Assembly (NCBI GenBank): GCA_937876195.1
Contig: CALEIK010000003.1
Coordinates: 8,446-72,445 of the forward strand
Source of the DNA: an uncultured Flavobacteriales bacterium
Lineage (GTDB): Bacteria; Bacteroidota; Bacteroidia; Flavobacteriales_D; Crocinitomicaceae
Reading direction: 5' to 3'
Length of the DNA stretch: 64,000 nt
Below, piece by piece: positions 45,335 to 51,818 of this stretch (positions within the stretch are counted from its first letter, which is position 1; each line of letters starts with the position of its first letter). The notes beneath the pieces are model-generated. The model did no database searches. It worked only from the letters and a program-made list of their open reading frames with translations, and had not been told where the DNA came from. Both the position numbers and the translations under genes were made by a program.

Positions 45335-45934
45335 ATGACAGATTCAGTTCAAACTAAAATAGAGAGTAAAATCAAAACTATTAAAAGGGGAAGTATTATT
45401 TTTCCTTCTAATTTTGATACGTTTGGAAACGTTGAAATCGTCAAAAAATCATTATTAAGGTTAGAGCAGAAAGGTTTCTTGGTGAGATTAGCACATGGTA
45501 TTTACCTATACCCAAAACAAGATAAATTATTAGGCAATTTATCTCCTTCTATTGAAGAAATTGCGGTTGCAATTGCAGAAAGAGATAAAGCACGAATTAT
45601 CCCAACAGGAATAACGGCACTAAATAAATTAGGATTGTCACCTCAAATTCCAATGAATGTTGTTTTTTTAACTGATGGTGCTCCAAGAAGCATAGTTGTT
45701 GGTAAAAGGACAATAAAATTCAAGAGAACATCTCCAAAAAGTTTAGCTGTAAAAGGAGAAGTTACAAGCCTAGTCATACAAGCGTTAAAGGAAATAGGAA
45801 AAGATAATGTAACGGATGAACAATTAGAAAAAATTAAGAATCATCTTAAACTTGAAAAAGAAGAAATTATAGATCATGATGCTAAATTAGCTCCTGCTTG
45901 GATATCGAAAATTATAAGGGATTGTAAAGGATGA
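45335..45934 (+). CDS. AbiEi-type (DUF6088) antitoxin of a type IV toxin-antitoxin system
   Basis: A 199-residue protein starting at ATG 45335 (a GTG directly precedes it). The N-terminal winged-helix part (V-Q-T-K-I-E-S-K-I-K-T-I-K-R-G-S-I-I-F-P-S-N-F, then L-x-R-L-E-Q-K-G-F-L-V-R-L-A-H-G-I-Y-L-Y-P) is typical of AbiEi/DUF6088 antitoxins, followed by an antitoxin-core C-terminal domain. It should bind DNA for autoregulation and neutralise AbiEii. It overlaps the toxin gene by 4 bp (ATGA). The segment is visibly more AT-rich than the flanking housekeeping genes, consistent with horizontal transfer. Confidence 0.9.
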   Translation: MTDSVQTKIESKIKTIKRGSIIFPSNFDTFGNVEIVKKSLLRLEQKGFLVRLAHGIYLYPKQDKLLGNLSPSIEEIAVAIAERDKARIIPTGITALNKLGLSPQIPMNVVFLTDGAPRSIVVGKRTIKFKRTSPKSLAVKGEVTSLVIQALKEIGKDNVTDEQLEKIKNHLKLEKEEIIDHDAKLAPAWISKIIRDCKG

Positions 45935-46944
45935 GAGGCTTTATAAAATTGAGTGAAAAAGATAGATTAAATATCTTTAATCAAACAAGTGAACGCACGG
46001 GTTTACCTTCTTCTGCTATTGAAAAAGATTGGTGGGTAACGTTGTCATTAAATATTATTTTCTCATTACCTTATGCAAATCAAATAGTTTTTAAAGGTGG
46101 AACCTCCCTAAGTAAAGCATGGAATTTAATAGAACGTTTTTCGGAGGATATAGATTTAGCTATAGATAGAAATCATCTTGGATTTGAAGGAGAATTAAGT
46201 AAAACACAAGTTGCAAAATTACGTAAGGCTTCTTATTCCTTCATTGGGACAAATTTTTATAAAGATATTCAGACTGAGCTTATTAAATTAGGTGTTCAGA
46301 ATTACGAATTAGTTGTTCAAGAAACAAAAAATACAGACACTGACCCTTTAATTATCGAATTGCGTTATCAATCTTTAACAGAGGAATCAGAATATTTAAG
46401 ACCAAGAGTTTTAATAGAAGTTGGTGCAAGGTCTTTAATGGAACCTGTTGATAATAAGGCAATCATGTCGATCGCATCTAGTGAATTTAAAGAGCTATCG
46501 TTTGCTGAAAAAGAAATTACAATTCCTGTGGTATCTCCTAAACGAACGTTCCTTGAAAAAATATTTTTGTTACACGAAGAATTTCAAAAGGACATTCGGT
46601 TGATTCGTGTGGAAAGAATGAGCCGGCATTTATATGATTTAGAAAGATTAATGGATACTGTTCACGGTCTAGAAGCTTTGAAGGATGGAGAACTGTATAA
46701 TACAATTGTAGAACACCGAAAGAATTTTAATGTATTAAGAGGAATCGATTATGCGAACCATTCTCCAAAATCAATTAAGATTACGCCTCCCGAAGAAACA
46801 ATGAAAGATTGGCAAAAGGATTACAAAACCATGCAAGAAAGTATGATTTATGGTGATACAATTAGTTTTGACAAACTAATGCAGAGAATTTCTGAATTGA
46901 ACGCGAGAATAAAAACAGTTTCAGTCATAATGAAAAAGAAATAG
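45931..46944 (+). CDS. AbiEii-type nucleotidyltransferase toxin
   Basis: A 337-residue protein. The nucleotidyltransferase core reads F-K-G-G-T-S-L-S-K-A-W-N-L-I-x-R-F-S-E-D-I-D-L-A-I at about residues 50-74, combining the GG(T/S)SL and DxD catalytic motifs of DUF1814/AbiEii. A conserved Lys/Glu helix P-K-R-T-F-L-E-K-I-F-L-L-H-E lies near 209-222. AbiEii toxins transfer nucleotides to RNA (the related MenT toxins modify tRNA 3' ends) and block growth, giving phage resistance by abortive infection. It is translationally coupled to its antitoxin. Confidence 0.92.
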   Translation: MRGFIKLSEKDRLNIFNQTSERTGLPSSAIEKDWWVTLSLNIIFSLPYANQIVFKGGTSLSKAWNLIERFSEDIDLAIDRNHLGFEGELSKTQVAKLRKASYSFIGTNFYKDIQTELIKLGVQNYELVVQETKNTDTDPLIIELRYQSLTEESEYLRPRVLIEVGARSLMEPVDNKAIMSIASSEFKELSFAEKEITIPVVSPKRTFLEKIFLLHEEFQKDIRLIRVERMSRHLYDLERLMDTVHGLEALKDGELYNTIVEHRKNFNVLRGIDYANHSPKSIKITPPEETMKDWQKDYKTMQESMIYGDTISFDKLMQRISELNARIKTVSVIMKKK

Positions 46945-47057
46945 AGAGGAGTTAGGTGTCTGAAGAACAAATGAGTACAAATACTCACTATCGTTTCGGT
47001 AGGATTTGATTAATGAGATTTTTCTTACATTGGGAGACGAAAATAGATAATGGGAAT

Positions 47058-47093
47058 AAACCATATATGTGGTTTAGCCAATTGTTGTAGCAC
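47058..47093. repeat. Left boundary of the Cas2-like cassette: hairpin plus 13-bp inverted repeat
   Basis: A perfect 6-bp hairpin, AAACCA-TATATG-TGGTTT (47058-47075), is followed by ATTGTTGTAGCAC (47081-47093), the exact reverse complement of GTGCTACAACAAT at 47821-47833. It lies 25 bp before the start of the Cas2-like gene. Confidence 0.65.
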
Positions 47094-47118
47094 ATTGATA
47101 AAATTGAAAAAAAGATAA

Positions 47119-47391
47119 ATGACAACATACATAGTCACATTTGACATAAAGGACAAGTCAAGGCTTAACAAGATTAAAAATCATTTGCGTGAAGAGAAGT
47201 CCGGAATCTGCCCTATTCATGAAAACGCATATGCAATTCGAGACACTAAAAGTGCATCTGAAATAGTAGATGAATTAGCCGCATTTATGACAAATGGGGA
47301 TAGAGTTTTTGTTATACGCACTGGAACAGCCGCAGCCTGGAGAAACTCATATGGGGAAGAAAATACAAACTGGTTAAAAAAGTACCTATGA
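47119..47391 (+). CDS. Small Cas2-fold-like protein (SinR-like)
   Basis: A 90-residue protein. It begins T-T-Y-I-V-T-F-D-I with an Asp (D9) at the end of strand 1, like the Cas2 metal-site Asp, and ends with G-D-R-V-F-V-I-R-T-G-T-A-A-A-W-R-N-S-Y ... W-L-K-K-Y-L. This is the pattern I know from small stand-alone proteins named SinR-like, with a ferredoxin-like Cas2 fold. No cas1 or CRISPR array is near, so it is not an adaptation protein here. It might be a nuclease or an RNA-binding protein like VapD. It overlaps the next gene by 4 bp, and the pair sits between inverted repeats next to AbiE. Confidence 0.7.
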   Translation: MTTYIVTFDIKDKSRLNKIKNHLREEKSGICPIHENAYAIRDTKSASEIVDELAAFMTNGDRVFVIRTGTAAAWRNSYGEENTNWLKKYL

Positions 47392-47816
47392 GCACACAGA
47401 AAAATACTCAAGAAAAAACTCTGCGTGTAAGAAGAGGTAGAGTTGACTCAGTTGACTTGTTTGAGGTTAAAGAGAATGAATTAGAAATTCTCGAAAATGG
47501 TGAGCCAACAGGAATTTATTTAAACTTTTCGGTCTTCCTTTTGTCAACTGCACTTTCATGTATTCTTGCTCTAACAACAGCAACGTTTTCTTCAACAAGA
47601 TCAGAAAACGTCTTTTTGTTTCTTTCAATTATTGGCGTGATCGGAGGACTTTTTCTTCTAATACTGTGGTGGCGAGGTAGAAAATCAATTAAATTAGTTA
47701 TTGGAACGATAAAAAATAGAATTCAAATTGAATATGTGCAAGAAGATAATTCAGAAGCTGTAGATACGGAAGAAGTGTCAGAAGAGGAGGATTTGACCAG
47801 ACCCAAAACTGATTAA
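47388..47816 (+). CDS. Two-TM membrane protein paired with the Cas2-like gene
   Basis: A 142-residue protein of no family I recognise. A polar N-terminal part (1-45) rich in charged residues precedes two transmembrane helices, near residues 47-67 (Y-L-N-F-S-V-F-L-L-S-T-A-L-S-C-I-L-A-L) and 78-100 (F-L-F-L-S-I-I-G-V-I-G-G-L-F-L-L-I-L-W-W). The acidic tail (116-142) is soluble. Both ends should be on the same side, probably cytosolic. The 4-bp ATGA overlap with the Cas2-like gene means the two proteins are made together. A membrane effector with a small regulator is one reading. Confidence 0.7.
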   Translation: MSTQKNTQEKTLRVRRGRVDSVDLFEVKENELEILENGEPTGIYLNFSVFLLSTALSCILALTTATFSSTRSENVFLFLSIIGVIGGLFLLILWWRGRKSIKLVIGTIKNRIQIEYVQEDNSEAVDTEEVSEEEDLTRPKTD

Positions 47817-47820
47817 AAAC

Positions 47821-47871
47821 GTGCTACAACAATGTGTATAGTGCATACCCTGAGGGATACGCACCATACAC
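47821..47871. repeat. Right boundary of the Cas2-like cassette: 13-bp inverted repeat plus long hairpin
   Basis: GTGCTACAACAAT (47821-47833) begins 5 bases after the stop codon and mirrors 47081-47093. A 38-nt imperfect palindrome follows at 47834-47871. Its arms start GTGTATAGTGC and end GCACCATACAC, with 14 pairs and 3 mismatches around a TGAG loop. It lacks a T-run, so it is a poor terminator. Confidence 0.65.
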
Positions 47872-47895
47872 TAACAATCACCACAAAAAAATAGC

Positions 47896-48489
47896 ATGAC
47901 TTACCATCCCTTCATTAAACCCCTCACCATTTCCATCGTTCTTGGATGCTTGTTGTATTCGTGCAACGATGGTACAAGGGGAGAGGAGCCTATGGAATCG
48001 AAGACTGACCTCTTTGATGAAAGTTTTGGAGACCTTATGGAAGCGGATAAAGATTCGGTGCCGACATTTGAATTTCCTGCAGTGGAAATGAAAAAAATCA
48101 AAGCACTAAAGAAAGCTGGCGATTACGGGTATTCTGAATTGTTTTATTATATCTCCGCCAATTTCAAATCGCTGCACGACTACAATGAACAAGGAGCAAC
48201 GGAAGATTTTGAAATCTTTGGTCACAGTTTTGAAGGTGATGTTCACTATGAAACGGCGATACACCGAAATGAACCGCGTCATTTTGTGGAGACCTTTACA
48301 TTCCCCAGCATGGAAATGGAAGATGTAAAAAACATCCTATTACAGATCTTTCCCGATGTTCAGTTTGATTGTGAAGAGAAAACAAAGTATTGCACACATA
48401 CTTTATATGGAGCGCTTGAAGCAAGAACGGTGTTCTTTCAGAATCTCGGTGAAACAACAAAAATTGGCATATCGTACAGAAATATATAG
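47896..48489 (+). CDS. Lipoprotein of unknown function
   Basis: A 197-residue protein. The N-terminus (M-T-Y-H-P-F-I-K-P-L-T-I-S-I-V-L-G-C-L-L-Y-S-C) carries a lipobox ending L-Y-S-C near residue 23. The mature part is acidic, with a segment F-E-I-F-G-H-S-F-E-G-D-V-H and two cysteines near the C-terminus (F-D-C-E-E-K-T-K-Y-C). No family recognised. It starts 25 bp after the hairpin that closes the Cas2-like cassette and converges with a thioredoxin-fold gene. Confidence 0.75.
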   Translation: MTYHPFIKPLTISIVLGCLLYSCNDGTRGEEPMESKTDLFDESFGDLMEADKDSVPTFEFPAVEMKKIKALKKAGDYGYSELFYYISANFKSLHDYNEQGATEDFEIFGHSFEGDVHYETAIHRNEPRHFVETFTFPSMEMEDVKNILLQIFPDVQFDCEEKTKYCTHTLYGALEARTVFFQNLGETTKIGISYRNI

Positions 48490-48501
48490 GTGGGGGATAA
48501 A

Positions 48502-49050
48502 TTAAAACCCCTCCATCAACTCCTCCTGAATCGAAACACACTTATCCTTACTGTACCACGTTTGAATCCGCTTGTGTTTTTCTAGAATGGGCAAATCTTC
48601 CTTCATAAAATCGAGCATAATTTGCTGGCAGGCTGCTGGACGTGGACCCCAGTTGAAAAGATCTTCACCTTTCTCGTTTCGAACGATAAGTTTAGGAATA
48701 GATTTACTCCCGTTCGTCAGGTAATCGTCAATCATATCCTTTCCGTTGTCGCGCAATTCGATGTTAAAATCAATGAGCGGATTCTTTTCACTCAATAGCG
48801 CAAGGACAGGAACGCTGTGCGCAGCATCTCCACACCAAGGTTCAGAAATGACAATCCACTGTTGAGGTGTTTGAATGGCTTCAATTTTTTTAACCAATGC
48901 CTCATTTAAAATATCAGCTTTCAACCAACGGTTTGTCCGCGAAAGGTTCATTTTTACATAATTGAGGTATTCAGGATCATCGTAAGGATGTTCGGTGTGG
49001 TTTCCTTCAAGAATGGCATCAAAAAGCGCCAAGTATTCGTTCCAGGTCAT
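48502..49050 (-). CDS. Thioredoxin-fold protein with incomplete CxxC
   Basis: A 182-residue cytosolic protein without a signal peptide. It has a helical N-terminus (about 70 residues) and a thioredoxin fold beginning W-I-V-I-S-E-P-W-C-G-D-A-A-H-S-V-P near residue 80. The site reads C-G-D-A instead of CxxC, so it has only the first cysteine and cannot form the usual disulfide. The cis-proline strand is present (S-I-P-K-L-I-V). A thiol role with glutathione or a non-redox role is possible. It lies downstream of the E1 gene on the opposite reading side of a 69-bp gap, same strand. Confidence 0.85.
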   Translation of the reverse strand: MTWNEYLALFDAILEGNHTEHPYDDPEYLNYVKMNLSRTNRWLKADILNEALVKKIEAIQTPQQWIVISEPWCGDAAHSVPVLALLSEKNPLIDFNIELRDNGKDMIDDYLTNGSKSIPKLIVRNEKGEDLFNWGPRPAACQQIMLDFMKEDLPILEKHKRIQTWYSKDKCVSIQEELMEGF

Positions 49051-49119
49051 GTTGAAATTATTTACAATGAGACGAAGCTATGGCTGTGTCATTACGAGAT
49101 AGCGACAAACAACCTTCGA

Positions 49120-51573
49120 CTAATAAATCGACGGGTAATTGCTTGGATCTGCTTCGTGCATAATGCCGTACGCCTTTTCGACAATGTCTTCAATGTTTGG
49201 CTTCGAAAAGTAATCGCCATCAGAACCATACGCAGGTCGGTGATCTTTCGAACTCAACGTTTCCGGAGCAGAATCTAAATGGTAGTATCCTTTTTGTTCG
49301 ACTAAGATTTTATCGAGCATAAACGCCGTCGCACCGCTGCTTACATCTTCATCGATAATCAACAAACGATTTGTTTTTTCGAGTGAATCTGCAATTGTAT
49401 GATTGATATCAAATGGCAACAAGGTCTGCACATCGATCAATTCAACTGAGATTCCTAACTCCAATAATTGTTGAGCGGCAACTTCACATAAATTGAACGT
49501 TGAACCGTAGGAAACGAGTGTAAGATCCGTTCCTTCCTTCACAATTTCTGGAATTCCAAGCGGTTCTCTGAACTCGCCAATGTTCGTCGGCATGCGCTCT
49601 TTTGTTCTGTAGCCGTTCAATGGTTCAATGACCAATGCCGGTTCTTCTGCAGCCATTAGTGTATTGTAGAAACCAGCAGCTTTCGTCATGTTTCTTGGCA
49701 CGCAAACATGGATTCCACGAATGGAGTTGACAATCATTCCCATCGGAGAACCACTGTGCCAGATTCCTTCTAAACGGTGACCACGTGTACTAATAATCAA
49801 CGGTGCTTTTTGTCCACCTTTTGTTCTGTACTGAACTGTTGCTAAATCATCCGACATCACTTGAATCGCATACAGCAAGTAATCCAAATATTGAATTTCA
49901 GCGATTGGTCGTAAACCACGCATCGCCATTCCAATTCCTTGTCCGATAATGGTGCACTCACGAATTCCTGTATCATGTACGCGTTCCACGCCGTAAATTT
50001 CTTGCACACCTTCGAGTGTCTGGTTCACCCCACCGATTTTACCTGCGTCTTCACCAAAAACGAGCGCTTGAGGATAATCAGCCAATAATTTCACGTAGTT
50101 TTCACGTAAAATCAAACGTCCATCTTCCATACGGACTTCATCGTCATATTCCGGAGCAACTGGTGTTACCTTCAATGCAGAAGTCTCCGTTTCGTCGTAC
50201 AAATGAGAACTGTAACGCTCACTATTGACTTCAATTTGTTCTTTAATCCACGCTGAAAGTTGTTGTTTGGAAGCAAGTGTTTCATTTCGTGTGATGCGCA
50301 ATGCTTTTCTTGCTGCGCTTAAAATATCTTTTCGAATCGGATCCATTGCTTTCTCCAATTCTTCTGCGATTTTTTTGATGAATGCACCATTTGAACTTTC
50401 GTTCGCCAGTGCATGAATCAGTTCAACCGATTTTGCATGATCAGCTTTTAAATCATTCAAAAATGCAGCCCATGCAGCGTTTTTCTGCTCACGCACTGAT
50501 GTCTTTGATGCTTTTTCTATTTCTTCTAACTCAGCTTCAGTTGCAATGGTTAAACCTTCAGCGTCAAAGCTTAAAATCCATTCCTTAAATTTCGCAATAC
50601 AGTCGAATTCAACCTCCCACTTCAAGCGTTCTTCGTCTTTGTAACGCTCATGAGAACCACTTGTCGAGTGACCTTGTGGTTGGTTCACCTCTTTGACGTG
50701 TACCAAAACAGGTATATGCTCTTCACGTGCCAATTTCACTGCCTTTTCGTAGGTTTCACACAAGTGTGCATAATCCCAACCTTTGGTAATGAAAATCTCA
50801 TACCCTGGTTTATCTTTCGTGCGCTGCATTCCTGCCAACGCTTCTGAAATACTATCTTTTGTCGTCTGGTGTTCACGTGGTACAGAAATTCCGTAACCAT
50901 CGTCCCAAACAGACATTACCATTGGAACTTGCAATACGCCAGCAGCGTTAATGGTTTCCCAGAATGGTCCTTCCGAAGTGGAAGCATCACCAATGGTACC
51001 AAAAGCTACTTCATTTCCACCGTTCGTAAATTTTTTGAATTCCTTTAATTTAGCAAGCTCAGGATTTTGACGGTACACTTTGGACGCATTTGCCAATCCT
51101 AATAGACGAGGCATTTGTCCCGCAGTTGGAGAAATATCGGCAGAACTGTTTTTTTGTTCCATCAAATTTTTCCACTCACCCTTCTCATCCAAATTTCGTG
51201 TAGAATAGTGCCCACCCATTTGGCGACCTGCAGACTGTGGCTCTTGAAGAACATCTGTATGCGCATACAATCCAGCGAAATACTGTTGAACAGTTAATTC
51301 GCCAATGGCCATCATAATCGTTTGATCACGGTAGTACCCCGAGCGAAAATCTCCATTCTCAAATTGTTTCGCCAATGCTATCTGCGCCAGTTCTTTTCCG
51401 TCTCCAAAAATTCCAAATTTGGCCTTACCAGTTAAAACCTCACGTCTTCCAAGCAAGGATGCTTCTCTGGACAATGTAGCTAGTTTGTAATCTTCCAGCA
51501 CTTGTGCTTTGAACGATTCAAAATCAACATTTGTTTGGGTTTCTGCGACTGATTCTTTTGCCATGCTATTCAT
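49120..51573 (-). CDS. 2-oxoacid dehydrogenase E1 component, fused alpha and beta subunits
   Basis: An 817-residue fusion (an ATG at 51564 is an equally good start). The alpha half (residues about 20-370) binds thiamine diphosphate with G-D-A-S-T-S-E-G-P-F-W-E-T-I-N near 195-209 and W-D-D-G-Y-G-I-S. A helical linker covers 370-470. The beta half (about 480-817) has F-G-E-D-A-G, F-D-I-N near the C-terminus and R-E-C-T-I-I-G-Q-G-I-G. It decarboxylates pyruvate or branched-chain 2-oxo acids for a lipoyl E2. The alpha-beta fusion is common in Bacteroidota and closest in look to branched-chain E1. No E2 or E3 gene is in view. Confidence 0.92.
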   Translation of the reverse strand: MNSMAKESVAETQTNVDFESFKAQVLEDYKLATLSREASLLGRREVLTGKAKFGIFGDGKELAQIALAKQFENGDFRSGYYRDQTIMMAIGELTVQQYFAGLYAHTDVLQEPQSAGRQMGGHYSTRNLDEKGEWKNLMEQKNSSADISPTAGQMPRLLGLANASKVYRQNPELAKLKEFKKFTNGGNEVAFGTIGDASTSEGPFWETINAAGVLQVPMVMSVWDDGYGISVPREHQTTKDSISEALAGMQRTKDKPGYEIFITKGWDYAHLCETYEKAVKLAREEHIPVLVHVKEVNQPQGHSTSGSHERYKDEERLKWEVEFDCIAKFKEWILSFDAEGLTIATEAELEEIEKASKTSVREQKNAAWAAFLNDLKADHAKSVELIHALANESSNGAFIKKIAEELEKAMDPIRKDILSAARKALRITRNETLASKQQLSAWIKEQIEVNSERYSSHLYDETETSALKVTPVAPEYDDEVRMEDGRLILRENYVKLLADYPQALVFGEDAGKIGGVNQTLEGVQEIYGVERVHDTGIRECTIIGQGIGMAMRGLRPIAEIQYLDYLLYAIQVMSDDLATVQYRTKGGQKAPLIISTRGHRLEGIWHSGSPMGMIVNSIRGIHVCVPRNMTKAAGFYNTLMAAEEPALVIEPLNGYRTKERMPTNIGEFREPLGIPEIVKEGTDLTLVSYGSTFNLCEVAAQQLLELGISVELIDVQTLLPFDINHTIADSLEKTNRLLIIDEDVSSGATAFMLDKILVEQKGYYHLDSAPETLSSKDHRPAYGSDGDYFSKPNIEDIVEKAYGIMHEADPSNYPSIY

Positions 51574-51658
51574 CTATTTTAGAAGTGCGAATATAGGCAA
51601 TTTTAGCTCTATTTGAAAGTTATTTCATCGCAAAAATGAGTTGCAAGAATAGTTTCAC

Positions 51659-51666
51659 TATATTTG
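51659..51666 (+). promoter_or_regulatory. -7 element TATATTTG before the 35-residue ORF
   Basis: An exact TAnnTTTG match 5 bases before the ATG at 51672, or 11 before the second ATG at 51678. A TTG lies at 51641-51643, a short 15-nt gap away. Confidence 0.5.
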
Positions 51667-51671
51667 ATATA

Positions 51672-51779
51672 ATGGGAATGAAGGAAACTTACAAGAAGTA
51701 TGCACCTTATTTTGTAGATGTTTGGCAATACATCGTTATTATAATTGTATTTATTATTGCCGCACTATTTTTCCTTTAA
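51672..51779 (+). CDS. Small single-pass membrane protein (35 residues)
   Basis: A short frame ATG...TAA encodes M-G-M-K-E-T-Y-K-K-Y-A-P-Y-F-V-D-V-W-Q-Y followed by one uninterrupted hydrophobic helix (I-V-I-I-I-V-F-I-I-A-A-L-F-F-L). The charged amphipathic N-terminus and C-terminal helix to the very end look like a genuine tail-anchored microprotein. An exact promoter element lies directly upstream, and the frame fills the gap between two divergent genes. The alternative start is Met3 at 51678. Function unknown; such proteins often bind larger membrane complexes. Confidence 0.65.
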   Translation: MGMKETYKKYAPYFVDVWQYIVIIIVFIIAALFFL

Positions 51780-51818
51780 TTTTCGTTACCAATTATTTAT
51801 CTACATTAAAAACTAGTT

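Noticed and set aside
47058..47871. A true integron gene cassette with attC site
   Set aside because: The R'/R'' core sequences (GTTRRRY, RYYYAAC) are not recognisable and no integrase is in view. The structure is reported only as inverted repeats and hairpins.
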